A stretch of 31,633 nucleotides of DNA from JBKDZR01 sp047971485 (GCA_047971485.1 JBKDZR010000009.1:1-31633); one strand, 5' to 3'. Shown: positions 1-8,204, numbered from the stretch's first letter. Notes: generated from the sequence alone by a model not told the origin. Program-made: numbers and translations.

Positions 1-2
1 GG

Positions 3-128
3 TTGTCGATCCCGCTGCTGATGTCCTGCGCCATGTTGATCCTGCATTTCCTGGCCGAGCTGTGCGCCCTTTGCGCAGGCTGGTCGGCCCGGGCAGGCGA
101 TGGAGATGAGGAGGGCCTGCACTGGTAG
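3..128 (+). CDS. TRAP transporter small permease (DctQ family), C-terminal fragment
   Basis: Only the last 41 codons are inside the window, read in the frame that starts at base 3 and ends at TAG 126-128. The peptide contains a hydrophobic helix (SIPLLMSCAMLILHFLAEL) followed by a short polar tail. That is how DctQ/TAXI-type small permeases end: the fourth transmembrane helix, then a cytoplasmic C-terminus. The next gene is a DctM large permease whose reading frame overlaps this stop, as in canonical dctQ-dctM pairs. In the family the small permease forms a membrane complex with the large permease and helps dock the periplasmic binding protein. The binding-protein gene is presumably upstream, outside the window. 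Identity rests mainly on context plus the single helix, so the family call is good but not independent. Confidence 0.75.
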   Translation: MSIPLLMSCAMLILHFLAELCALCAGWSARAGDGDEEGLHW

Positions 129-1414
129 CGCTGACCATCTTTGGCCTGTTCTTCGTGCTGATGCTGGCCGGTGTGCCGGTGGTCATCGCGCTGGCGGCGG
201 GCACTCTGGCCGGGTTCTGGCATATCGGCCTGGCTGACAGTTTGCGGCTGCTCTACACCTTTCCGCTGAACATCCTTGAGGGGATCAACTCACCGGCGCT
301 GACGGCGGTGCCCTTCGTCATCCTGGCCGGTCATCTGATGACAGCCATCGGCCTGACCGAGCGGATCTTTGCCCTGGCCAATGCCTTTGTCGGCCATCTG
401 CGTGCCGGGCTGGCCCAGGTCAATGTGGTGTGTTCGCTGCTGTTTGGCGGCGTGACCGGATCGGCCATTGCCGATGTTGCCGGGATCGGGAACCTTGTCA
501 TCGGCCAGATGGAGAAACACGGCTATCCCCGGGCGTTCTCGGCGGCGCTGACCTGTGCCAGTTCGGTGATCGGGCCGACCATGTGGCCCTCGGTGCCGCT
601 GCTGATCTATGCGTTTGGCGCGCAGGTGTCGGTTGAGCGGATGTTCCTGGCCGGGATCGGGCCGGGGGTGGTGCTGGTCATCGTGCTGATGGCCTATAAC
701 CGCTATGTCGCAGGGCGCTTTGATGTGCCGCTGGCACCGCGACCGCGCCGGGATCTGGTGATGCGCGAGTTCAGTCGTTCCGGCTGGGCTCTGCTGGCGC
801 CGCTGATCATCATCGGTTCGGTGACCACCGGCATCGCCACGCCGGTTGAGGCCGGGGTGATCGCCTGCGCCTATACGCTGATCCTGGGGCTGGCCTATCG
901 ATCCCTGGCTTTCAGCCGCTTGCGCCATGCCGTGGGCGAGACGATCATCCTGTTCGGATCCATCCTGATGATCATCGGGGTCAGCCATGCCATGGGCTTT
1001 GTGCTGACCTATGATCGTGTGCCCCAGCGGATCGCCGAGGCGGTGGTCGGGCTGGCCGAGAACAAGTATCTGTTCCTGTTCTTCGTCATCCTGTTTTTCC
1101 TCGCTCTGGGCATGATCCTGGAAAACATTCCGGCGATGATCATCCTGATCCCGATCATGATGCCGCTGGTCGATCACTTCGGCATCGACCGGGTGCATTT
1201 CGGGCTGATCATGGTCTACGGGCTGCTGATCGGGATTGTCACACCCCCTGTCGGTGTGGCCCTGTTCATCGTCACCCGCATTGCCGATGTTTCGTTCGAG
1301 CGGGTCTGCTGGGCCGCTGCGCCGTTCCTGGTGCCGCTGATCCTCGTTCTCTTCATCATCACCTACGCGCCGGGAGTGGTCTTGTTCATTCCCGATCTAC
1401 TTCTGGGAAAGTAA
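122..1414 (+). CDS. TRAP transporter large permease (DctM family)
   Basis: This is a highly hydrophobic protein with about 12 predicted membrane segments. It carries the DctM pattern GVPVVIALAAG near the N-terminus, VCSLLFGGVTGSAIADVAGIG in the first half, and GIVTPPVGVALFIVTRIADV before the C-terminus. It is the Na+/solute symport subunit of a TRAP importer. The first ATG/GTG/TTG-type start in frame is GTG 155, giving 419 aa, but that cuts into helix 1. Starting at CTG 122 gives 430 aa and places the GVP motif at residues 17-19, as usual for the family. It also sits 7 bases after a GAGGAGG ribosome site (108-114) and overlaps the dctQ stop. I therefore favour a CTG start, with GTG 155 as the conservative alternative. 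It is co-transcribed with the hyuA/hyuB-type genes 3 bases downstream, so the imported solute is probably their substrate or its precursor. Confidence 0.9.
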   Translation: MVALTIFGLFFVLMLAGVPVVIALAAGTLAGFWHIGLADSLRLLYTFPLNILEGINSPALTAVPFVILAGHLMTAIGLTERIFALANAFVGHLRAGLAQVNVVCSLLFGGVTGSAIADVAGIGNLVIGQMEKHGYPRAFSAALTCASSVIGPTMWPSVPLLIYAFGAQVSVERMFLAGIGPGVVLVIVLMAYNRYVAGRFDVPLAPRPRRDLVMREFSRSGWALLAPLIIIGSVTTGIATPVEAGVIACAYTLILGLAYRSLAFSRLRHAVGETIILFGSILMIIGVSHAMGFVLTYDRVPQRIAEAVVGLAENKYLFLFFVILFFLALGMILENIPAMIILIPIMMPLVDHFGIDRVHFGLIMVYGLLIGIVTPPVGVALFIVTRIADVSFERVCWAAAPFLVPLILVLFIITYAPGVVLFIPDLLLGK

Positions 1415-1417
1415 TCC

Positions 1418-3532
1418 ATGGCTGACAAGCTGCGCATTGCCGCCGATATCGGCGGTACCTTCACCGATGTTGCCCTGATCCGGGGCGACAGCACCATCGC
1501 CACGCGCAAGGTGCCCTCAACGCCCGATGACTATGCCCGGGGCGTGGCCGAGGGGATCCTGGAACTGGTGGAGGTCGAAGGGCTGACCCCGGCTGATATT
1601 GGTGAGGTGATGCATGCCTGCACGGTGGCGACCAATGCCATTCTGGAAGGCAAGGGCGCGAAAACCGCGCTGATCACCACCGAGGGCTTTCGCGACGTGT
1701 TGGACATGCGCCGCATTCGTGTGCCACGCCTCTACGATCCTCTTTATGAAAAACCCCCCGCGCTCAGCCCCCGCCGCTGGCGCTATGAGGTAACCGAGCG
1801 GTTGGATTTCCACGGCGAGGTTCTGACGCCGCTGGATGAGGCCAGTGTGATGGCTGCAATTCGGGCAATCCGTGACGCCGGGGTGGAGGCGGTGGCCGTT
1901 TGCCTGCTGCATTCTTACGCCAACCCCGCCCATGAACGCCGCATCGGGGCCCTGCTGGCCGAACATCTGCCGGGGGTTTTCGTCTCGCTGTCAGTGGATG
2001 TCCTGCCCGAGATCCGGGAATATGAACGGACCTCGACCACGGTGATCAATTCCTTTGTCGGGCCACCGGTGAAGACCTATCTGGATTCCCTGCGGGATCG
2101 GCTGGCGACGGCCGGTTTGCCGGGGCAGTTCTTCATGATGCATTCCGCTGGCGGTATCGTCGACAGCCGCACGGTCAGTGCCAAGCCTGCGCAGATCGTC
2201 GAATGCGGCCCGGCGGCGGGGGTGATCGGGGCCCGCGCGGTGATGCTGGAGGCCGGGTTCACCGATGCCATCACTTTCGATATGGGCGGGACCACGGCCA
2301 AGGCCTCGTTGATCGAGGGCGGGCATCTGGTGCGCGCCGATGACTATGAGGTGGGGGGCGGGATCTCGCTGTCCTCGAAACTGGCCAAGGGCGGCGGCTA
2401 TGCGCTGAAACTGCCGGTGATCGACATTTCCGAGGTGGGCGCCGGCGGCGGATCCATCGTCTGGCGTGACCGGGCAGGGGCCCTCAAGGTCGGGCCGCAC
2501 AGCGCGGGTGCACGCCCTGGCCCGGCCTGTTACGGAACCGGCGGAACCGAACCCACGGTGACCGATGCCAACATGGTGCTGGGCTTTCTGAACCCCGAGG
2601 CCCTGGCCGGTGGTGCCGTGCCGGTGGACCCCGATCTCAGCCGGGCGGCGCTGACCCGGGTGGTGGCCGATCCGATGGGCATTGATCTGGACCGCGCGGC
2701 CCATGGTGTTCATGAACTGGTGTCCACGGTGATGACCCGCGCAGTGAAGTCCGTGACCACCTTTCGCGGTCGGGATCCGCGCGATTTTTCCATGATCGCC
2801 TTTGGCGGCAATGGCGGGATCCATTCGGTATCGCTGGCGCGCGCGCTGGGGGTCTCTACCGTGATCGTTCCGCCGGGGGCCGGGGTTCTGTCGGCGCTGG
2901 GGCTGCTCTATGCCGATATCGAGACCTCTGCGTCCACCGCCCTGCTGCGGCGGATCGATACCGTCGATCCGGCCATGGTGGCCGAGGGCTTTGCCGCCCT
3001 GGCCCGGCAAGTCGCGATGGAACTGGGCCGGGGCCTTGAAGAGGTGGAACTGATCCATGAGGCCGATTTCCGTTATCGCGGCCAGGCCTTTGAGCTGACC
3101 CTGCCCTTTGAGGAAGGCCAAGGCCTGAGCCCTGAGGCGGCGGCCCGTGCCCGTACCGCCTTTGATACGGCCCATGAGCGGACCTATGGCTACCGTCTGG
3201 CCGATACGCCCGTTGAAATTGTCAGCCTTCGTGTTACCGCCCGGGTGCGCAAGGGGGTGGGCGATCTGCCGGAATATCGCGATGTCGCCCCGGCGCCGGA
3301 ACGGCAGCGTGCGGTCTATTTCGGGCCGGAATGGGGCCGGGTCGACACGGCGATCATCGACCGTGCCGGCCTGATCGCCGGGTCACGCCAAGGCCCTGCG
3401 ATCATCGAGGAATACGAAGGCACCACCATCGTGCCCCCTGATTGCACCGCCCGGATCGACGCCAAGGGCAATATTGTCGTGACCCTGCCGGTTGTTGCCG
3501 GCGCAGCCCCCCGCAAGGAGACAGTGGCATGA
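1418..3532 (+). CDS. Hydantoinase/oxoprolinase family protein, HyuA-type subunit
   Basis: This 704-residue protein matches the usual length of the ATP-dependent HyuA family. Visible motifs are DIGGTFTDV (residues 10-18, the N-terminal actin-like phosphate loop), VECGPAAGVIGAR (about 261-273), DMGGTTAK (288-295, second phosphate loop), EVGAGGGSI (339-347) and a PGPACYGTGGTEPTVTDAN block (367-385). The family includes N-methylhydantoinase A, the 5-oxoprolinase N-half, and subunits of acetone and acetophenone carboxylases. All couple ATP hydrolysis to amide hydrolysis or to ketone carboxylation with a HyuB partner. ATG 1418 follows the dctM stop by 3 bases, and the gene overlaps hyuB by 4 bases (ATGA), so the two subunits are translationally coupled. 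The cytoplasmic location is inferred from lack of a signal peptide. The substrate cannot be read from sequence; a TRAP partner argues for a carboxylated compound. Confidence 0.92.
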   Translation: MADKLRIAADIGGTFTDVALIRGDSTIATRKVPSTPDDYARGVAEGILELVEVEGLTPADIGEVMHACTVATNAILEGKGAKTALITTEGFRDVLDMRRIRVPRLYDPLYEKPPALSPRRWRYEVTERLDFHGEVLTPLDEASVMAAIRAIRDAGVEAVAVCLLHSYANPAHERRIGALLAEHLPGVFVSLSVDVLPEIREYERTSTTVINSFVGPPVKTYLDSLRDRLATAGLPGQFFMMHSAGGIVDSRTVSAKPAQIVECGPAAGVIGARAVMLEAGFTDAITFDMGGTTAKASLIEGGHLVRADDYEVGGGISLSSKLAKGGGYALKLPVIDISEVGAGGGSIVWRDRAGALKVGPHSAGARPGPACYGTGGTEPTVTDANMVLGFLNPEALAGGAVPVDPDLSRAALTRVVADPMGIDLDRAAHGVHELVSTVMTRAVKSVTTFRGRDPRDFSMIAFGGNGGIHSVSLARALGVSTVIVPPGAGVLSALGLLYADIETSASTALLRRIDTVDPAMVAEGFAALARQVAMELGRGLEEVELIHEADFRYRGQAFELTLPFEEGQGLSPEAAARARTAFDTAHERTYGYRLADTPVEIVSLRVTARVRKGVGDLPEYRDVAPAPERQRAVYFGPEWGRVDTAIIDRAGLIAGSRQGPAIIEEYEGTTIVPPDCTARIDAKGNIVVTLPVVAGAAPRKETVA

Positions 3533-5196
3533 GCGAGATCGACCCGATCCGCCTTGAGGTTCTCAAAAACGCCTTCGACATGATCGCCGATGAGATGGCC
3601 CTGATGCTGATGCGCGCGGCCTATTCGCCGATCGTGCGCGACAGCATGGATTATTCCACCGCGATCTGTGACGCCGAGGGCCAGACCCTGGCCCAGGGGG
3701 TGACCACGCCCATGCATCTGGGCAGCTTCTACGACGCGATGCAGCACCTCAAGCAGCGCTATGCCGGCAACATTCATCCCGGGGATGTCTTCATCGGCAA
3801 CGATCCCTATGTCGCCGCCGGTCAGCACCTGCCCGACATTTACATTGTCGAGCCGATCTTCCTGGAGGATCGCATCGTCGCCTGGACCATGACCATCGCC
3901 CATCACGCGGATGTGGGGGGGATCGTGCCCGGCTCAAACGCGCTCGGTGCCGTCGAGATCTACCAGGAAGGCCTGCGGCTGCCCTTCCTCAAGCTCTACA
4001 ACGCCGGCAAGATCAACGAGGCGATCTGGGAAATCATCGGGTTGAATGTCCGTGTGCCCGAGATGGTCCATGGCGATTTGCGGGCCCAGATGGCGGCCTG
4101 TCGGGCGGGCAAGCGATCTTTCCTTGAACTGGTGGCCCGCTATGGGATTGATGAGGTTCTGGCCTGTGCACATGAACTGCACGACTATGCGGAACGTTTG
4201 GGCCGTGCAGAGATCCATGATCTGCCCAACGGCACCTATCACTTCACCGATCATATCGACGGGCTGGGTGAACACCCCGAACCGATCGTGATCCAGGTGG
4301 CGCTGAAGATCAATGACGACAGCATCGCGGTGGATTTCACCGGCTCGTCGAAACAGGTCGAGGGCGGGGTGAACACGCCGCTGCCCTTCACCAAGGCCTC
4401 GGTCTATACGGCGCTGCGATCCATCATGCAGTCTGAAATTCCCAATTGTCGCGGCTTTGAGCGGGTGGTCGAGGTCAGCGCGCCCAAGGGCACGGTGGTC
4501 AACTCGGTCCATCCGGCGCCATGCGGGGCGCGCGGGATTACCGGCTATCGAGTGATCGACGCCATGTTCGGCGCCCTGGCCCAGGCCCTGCCGGATCGGG
4601 TGACAGCGGACGGGATGGGCGGCTCGACCGTGCCGACCTTTGCCGGCTGGCACGAGGGGCGGGCCTTTGTCTTCACTGAAACGGTGATGGGCACCTGGGG
4701 GGCCAGTTCCGCCCATGATGGCCAGGTTGGTGTGCCCCATATGGGGGCCAACCAGGCTAATGTTCCGGTCGAAACGATCGAGGCATCTTATCCGCTGCGC
4801 ATCCGGCGCTATGGGATTGTGGCCGATACCGGGGGGGCGGGGCGCCATCGCGGTGGCAATGCCTTTATTCGCGAATACGAATACCTCGGGGAAACCGATG
4901 GGGTGATGTCGCTGCGCTCGGACAAACGCGCCTTCCGGCCCCATGGTCTGTATGGCGGGGCCGAGGGCAGTGGGCCCGTGAACCGGCTGATCCAGAATGG
5001 GCAGGAGACGGAACTGCCGGTTCTGGTAACCGCGCCCTACACGCTGAAAAAGGGCGATGTGTTCAGCCATATCTCGCCTTCGGGCGGTGGGTTCGGCCCG
5101 GCGAAAGAGCGCCCCGCAGCCGAGATCCGCGCCGATATCGAGGCCGGTCTAATCACCAAGGAACAGGCCATGCGGGACTATGGGGTGGGGGGCTGA
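3529..5196 (+). CDS. Hydantoinase B/oxoprolinase family protein, HyuB-type subunit
   Basis: This 555-residue protein starts MSEIDPIRLEVLKNAFDMIA, the typical HyuB N-terminus. It continues with GNDPYVAAGQHLPD, then VDFTGSSKQVEGGVN (about 267-281), CGARGITGYRVIDAMFGAL (about 331-349) and GGAGRHRGGNAFIREY (about 435-450), all HyuB landmarks. An upstream in-frame extension to 3442 exists. ATG 3529 is preferred because AAGGAG lies 8 bases before it, it overlaps the hyuA stop by 4 bases, and the conserved domain begins there. It forms the catalytic partner of the HyuA subunit in N-methylhydantoinase, 5-oxoprolinase or aryl-ketone carboxylase type enzymes. It is the last gene of the left-hand operon. 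A RIME-like repeat begins 57 bases after its stop and could act in termination or RNA stability. Confidence 0.92.
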   Translation: MSEIDPIRLEVLKNAFDMIADEMALMLMRAAYSPIVRDSMDYSTAICDAEGQTLAQGVTTPMHLGSFYDAMQHLKQRYAGNIHPGDVFIGNDPYVAAGQHLPDIYIVEPIFLEDRIVAWTMTIAHHADVGGIVPGSNALGAVEIYQEGLRLPFLKLYNAGKINEAIWEIIGLNVRVPEMVHGDLRAQMAACRAGKRSFLELVARYGIDEVLACAHELHDYAERLGRAEIHDLPNGTYHFTDHIDGLGEHPEPIVIQVALKINDDSIAVDFTGSSKQVEGGVNTPLPFTKASVYTALRSIMQSEIPNCRGFERVVEVSAPKGTVVNSVHPAPCGARGITGYRVIDAMFGALAQALPDRVTADGMGGSTVPTFAGWHEGRAFVFTETVMGTWGASSAHDGQVGVPHMGANQANVPVETIEASYPLRIRRYGIVADTGGAGRHRGGNAFIREYEYLGETDGVMSLRSDKRAFRPHGLYGGAEGSGPVNRLIQNGQETELPVLVTAPYTLKKGDVFSHISPSGGGFGPAKERPAAEIRADIEAGLITKEQAMRDYGVGG

Positions 5197-5253
5197 CAGC
5201 AACGGCCCGGAGAATGATCTGTGTTCTTCTCGTGAACGGCAGTTCTGCAGGCC

Positions 5254-5360
5254 TAGAGCATGTTGCACAAAACTGGGTACCGATTTTGTGCTTCTCGAAC
5301 ATGCGGTGTCAAAGACTTAGAGCATGTCGTGTGAATACGAATGAACGCGACACGCTCTAG
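5254..5360. repeat. RIME-like mosaic repeat with two palindromes
   Basis: There are two imperfect palindromes in tandem. Palindrome 1 has outer arms GCATGTT (5258-5264) and AACATGC (5298-5304) around perfect inner arms GCACAAAA (5265-5272) and TTTTGTGC (5284-5291), with a bulge at 5292-5297. Palindrome 2 has arms TAGAGCATGTCG (5318-5329) and CGACACGCTCTA (5348-5359), which differ by one base. Both halves open with the same TAGAGCATGT sequence (5254, 5318). Size, order and the TAGAGCATG ends resemble the rhizobial intergenic mosaic element RIME1 as I remember it. The element lies between convergent operons and could form strong hairpins in both transcripts. Its right end contributes the TAG stop of the FAD oxidase on the minus strand. 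Confidence 0.75.
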
Positions 5361-6745
5361 CCGGCCTGACCCATCTTGCCCGGGTTCATCAGCCCGTCGG
5401 GATCCAGCGCGGCCTTGATCCGGCGCATCACCTGGGCGGCGGCCCCGTGTTCGGCCTGCATGTATTTCAACTTGCCCAGCCCGATCCCGTGTTCGCCCGC
5501 CACCGTGCCGCCCATTTCCAGCGCCCGCTCTGCGGAAAGGGTGGCCAGGCGCTCGGCCTCGGCCAGATCGGCGGCATCGCCGGGCATGATCATGTAGCTG
5601 GCGTGAAAGTTGCCGTCCCCGACATGGCCGATAATCTGTCCCTTGAGGAACGAGGCGTCGATATCGGCACGCGCGGCCAGGATACTTTCCGCCAACCGCG
5701 AGATCGGCACACAAACATCCGTTCCATAGAGTTCACTGCCCGGCCGTTGTGCCTTGGTCGCCCAATAGAGATCATGGCGCGCCTGCCACAGCCTGGCCCG
5801 ATCATCGGCATCTGCCGACCATTGAAACCCTGCACCGCCAAAATCGCCGGTGATGTCCTCGACGATCCGGGCCTGTTCGGCCACCCAGGCCTCGGTGCCG
5901 TGAAATTCGAACAGCAGTGTCGGCGCCACGGTCAGTGTCAATCCCGAGTAGCTGTTGACGCTGTCGATCCCGACCTCATCGAGGAATTCAACCCGGGCCA
6001 CTGGCACACCGTATTGGACGGTGGTGATCACCGCGTTCACCGCGCTTTCGACATCGGGAAAGGTGCAGATGGCGGTGCTGACCGCTTCGGGGATCGGATG
6101 CAGGCGCACGGTCAGTTCGGTGATCACCCCCAAGGTGCCCTCGGCACCGACGAACAGATGAGTCAGGTCATATCCGGTCGAGGATTTGCGCGCCCGCGAT
6201 CCGGTATGGATCGCCGTTCCGTCCGGGGTCACCACGCGCAGCGCCAGCGTGCTTTCGCGCATCGTGCCATAGCGCACCGCCGTCGTGCCACTGGCCCGGG
6301 TCGAGGCCATCCCCCCGAGCGAGGCATCCGCCCCGGGATCGACCGAGAACATCATCCCCGTGGCGCGCAACTCCACGTTCAACTGCTTGCGCGTCACCCC
6401 GGGCTGGACCACGGCCAAGCCATCCTCGGGACGGATCTCGATGATCTTGTTCATCTCACGGGTGTCGATGCTGATGCCGCCCTCGACGGGAATGGTATGG
6501 CCGTCGATGGACGAACCGGCACCATAGGGTACCATCGGGATCCGGTGGGCGGCACAGGCCCGCACGATGGCCTGAACCTCGGCTTCATCGCGGGGAAAGG
6601 CGACCGCATCGGGCGGCACCGGCGGCAGATGGGACATGTCACGCCCATGATGGTCGCGAACCGCATCGGCAGTGCTGATCCGATCGCCCAGCACCGGACG
6701 CAGCGCGTCCAGAACCCGGGTCACACGCTGGTGTCGGTCTGTCAT
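5357..6745 (-). CDS. FAD-linked 2-hydroxyacid dehydrogenase/oxidase (GlcD / D-lactate dehydrogenase type)
   Basis: This 462-residue protein of the VAO/FAD-binding type 4 fold oxidises 2-hydroxy acids (usually the R or D enantiomer) to 2-keto acids. The PP-loop region PYGAGSSIDGHTIPVEGG lies at residues 73-90 and the second FAD motif GADASLGGMASTRASGTTAV at 138-157. The C-terminal substrate/metal motifs are GHVGDGNFH (373-381) and GEHGIG (417-422), whose His and Glu residues are the expected ligands. The chosen start (ATG ending at 6745) has GGAGGG 7 bases upstream. An in-frame extension to 6928 has no family similarity. The start overlaps a small upstream ORF by 4 bases. It is the last cistron of the minus operon, and its TAG stop lies inside the RIME-like repeat. 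The exact substrate (lactate, glycolate, aryl-lactate, mandelate) is unresolved. Confidence 0.92.
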   Translation of the reverse strand: MTDRHQRVTRVLDALRPVLGDRISTADAVRDHHGRDMSHLPPVPPDAVAFPRDEAEVQAIVRACAAHRIPMVPYGAGSSIDGHTIPVEGGISIDTREMNKIIEIRPEDGLAVVQPGVTRKQLNVELRATGMMFSVDPGADASLGGMASTRASGTTAVRYGTMRESTLALRVVTPDGTAIHTGSRARKSSTGYDLTHLFVGAEGTLGVITELTVRLHPIPEAVSTAICTFPDVESAVNAVITTVQYGVPVARVEFLDEVGIDSVNSYSGLTLTVAPTLLFEFHGTEAWVAEQARIVEDITGDFGGAGFQWSADADDRARLWQARHDLYWATKAQRPGSELYGTDVCVPISRLAESILAARADIDASFLKGQIIGHVGDGNFHASYMIMPGDAADLAEAERLATLSAERALEMGGTVAGEHGIGLGKLKYMQAEHGAAAQVMRRIKAALDPDGLMNPGKMGQAG

Positions 6746-6969
6746 GGGTATCCCTCCGGTTGTGCGGATGCCAGGTTCTGGCGGGTCTGCAAGGCGTCGG
6801 CGGTGCTTCTGACCACCCTGGGTTTCGCGAAGGCCGCCGGGCTGATGTCCGGGCCCGATCCCGGTGGCCAGGCGCGGATGCGCAACGTCTTGGCCATGCC
6901 GATCCCCATGATCGCTGACGGACGCCAAAGGGGGCTTCGGATCGTGGCAATTGCCCAGTGCGCTGTCAT
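6742..6969 (-). CDS. Small unrecognised ORF bridging two dehydrogenase genes (75 aa)
   Basis: This open frame exactly fills the gap between the FMN and FAD dehydrogenase genes. Its ATG (6969-6967) overlaps the upstream TGA in an ATGA arrangement, and its own TGA (6744-6742) overlaps the downstream ATG in the same way. The predicted peptide is basic, with a segment reading MGIGMAKTLRIRAWPPGSG, and has no motif I recognise. No strong ribosome site is visible, but such overlaps often rely on coupled re-initiation. It may be a real small subunit or accessory protein, a pure coupling ORF that carries ribosomes to the last gene, or chance in GC-rich DNA. The double 4-base overlap is the only evidence for it. 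Confidence 0.35.
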   Translation of the reverse strand: MTAHWAIATIRSPLWRPSAIMGIGMAKTLRIRAWPPGSGPDISPAAFAKPRVVRSTADALQTRQNLASAQPEGYP

Positions 6970-8204
6970 GCGCTGCCTGTCTTTGCGGCGCGGGCAGGCC
7001 CGGCGAAATCGCCTGTCTGCCAGCGCCCGGGATGGCGGATGTCCAGGTGCCGGGCCCCGGCTGGGGTCAGGGCGCCGCTTTGACCCAGGGCGATGCGGAA
7101 CTCGTCCAGCATCACCTCGGCGGCATAGGTCGCGCCGCCAGGTCCAAGGGCGGCCAGCGCGATCATGAAGGCGCGCCCGGCCAGCACCGCATCCGCCCCG
7201 CAAGCCAGGGCCCGCAGGATATCAAGGCCCGACATCACGCCGGAATCGAACAGGATCGTCATCTCGGGACCGACAGCGGCGCGGATCGCGGGCAGCACGT
7301 CGATCGAGGCGGGGGCCGGGTCGAACTGGCGCCCGCCGTGGTTCGATACAACCAGCCCATCGACCCCCAGCGCCTGCGTCCGCTCGGCGTCCCGGGGATG
7401 CAGAAGGCCTTTCACCATTAACGGGCCCGTCCAGATATCGCGCAGCCGGGCAACGAAATCCCAGGTGGCGCCGCTGCCGGCAACATTGGTGCGCAGATAT
7501 TCGGCGGCCGATTGCAGGCTGGGGGTCGGGGCATAGGGCAGCAGGTTGACGAAACCGGGCATGCCCGCGCGGCGTAATGCGTTCAACCAGGCCGGGCGTG
7601 TCATGGTCTGGGCAATGGCCCGGGGTGTCACCCGAAACGGCATGCGCAATCCGTGGCGCCTGTCGCGCACCCGCCGTCCCGGTAACGGGATGTCCAGGGT
7701 CACGGCCAGCCCCCCGATCCCGGCGGCTTTGGCCCGCTCGACCAGCCCCAGACTGGCGCGGTAATCCGCATCGGGCATGGTATAGAGTTGCAGCCAGGTG
7801 CCCGTTGGATGGATCCCTGCCACCTGTTCCAGCGGCAGGGTGGCGAAGCTGCCGGTCATGTAGGGCAGGTTGGTGGTGGCGGCAGCGCGGGCGAATTCCC
7901 CGGTCGCGCCGGGCCAGATGGCACCATCCAGCCCGATGGGGGCGATGGCCAGCGGGGCGGCAAAGTGCTGGCCAAACAGGGTGACCGAGGGGTCGATCCC
8001 GGCCATGTCCAGACCAACATGGGGGATCAGCTCAATCGCATCCAGCGCGGTGCGATTGCGGTTCGGCGACAACTCGGTTCCGGTTCCGCCCATGAGGAAA
8101 TCATAGGCAAAGGCCGGCAGGCGCCGGCGGGCGCGGGGGGTAAGCTCGGCCAGGGTGGGATAGCGCGCGCGCCACCGGTCCAGTGCGTCTGTGGTCTGGG
8201 ACAT
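6966..8204 (-). CDS. FMN-dependent alpha-hydroxyacid dehydrogenase (LldD / mandelate dehydrogenase family)
   Basis: This 412-residue TIM-barrel flavoprotein oxidises (S)-2-hydroxy acids to keto acids. The catalytic block SNHGGRQFDPAPAS (287-300) holds the active-site His289 and the substrate Arg292. Lys265 in MVKGLL is the expected flavin N1/O2 contact. The N-terminal AFAYDFLMGGTGTE and TLDIPLPGRRVRDRRHG segments also fit. One oddity: the FMN-phosphate loop reads DSGVMSGLD (320-328), where family members normally have DxGxRxG, so the conserved arginine is Met324. The DNA (codon ATG, around 7233) supports this reading. It lies 24 bases after the acyl-CoA synthetase gene and overlaps a small ORF. 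Together with the downstream FAD enzyme it would cover both enantiomers of a hydroxy acid. Confidence 0.93.
   Translation of the reverse strand: MSQTTDALDRWRARYPTLAELTPRARRRLPAFAYDFLMGGTGTELSPNRNRTALDAIELIPHVGLDMAGIDPSVTLFGQHFAAPLAIAPIGLDGAIWPGATGEFARAAATTNLPYMTGSFATLPLEQVAGIHPTGTWLQLYTMPDADYRASLGLVERAKAAGIGGLAVTLDIPLPGRRVRDRRHGLRMPFRVTPRAIAQTMTRPAWLNALRRAGMPGFVNLLPYAPTPSLQSAAEYLRTNVAGSGATWDFVARLRDIWTGPLMVKGLLHPRDAERTQALGVDGLVVSNHGGRQFDPAPASIDVLPAIRAAVGPEMTILFDSGVMSGLDILRALACGADAVLAGRAFMIALAALGPGGATYAAEVMLDEFRIALGQSGALTPAGARHLDIRHPGRWQTGDFAGPARAAKTGSA

Noticed and set aside
290..1198. Long minus-strand ORF (302 codons) opposite the first dctM
   Set aside because: Very rich in His, Gln, Asp and Arg, the typical antisense shadow of a GC-rich hydrophobic gene; no motif.
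5447..7168. 573-codon plus-strand ORF across the dehydrogenase genes
   Set aside because: Antisense of two well-supported flavoprotein genes; composition and lack of domains mark it as a shadow.
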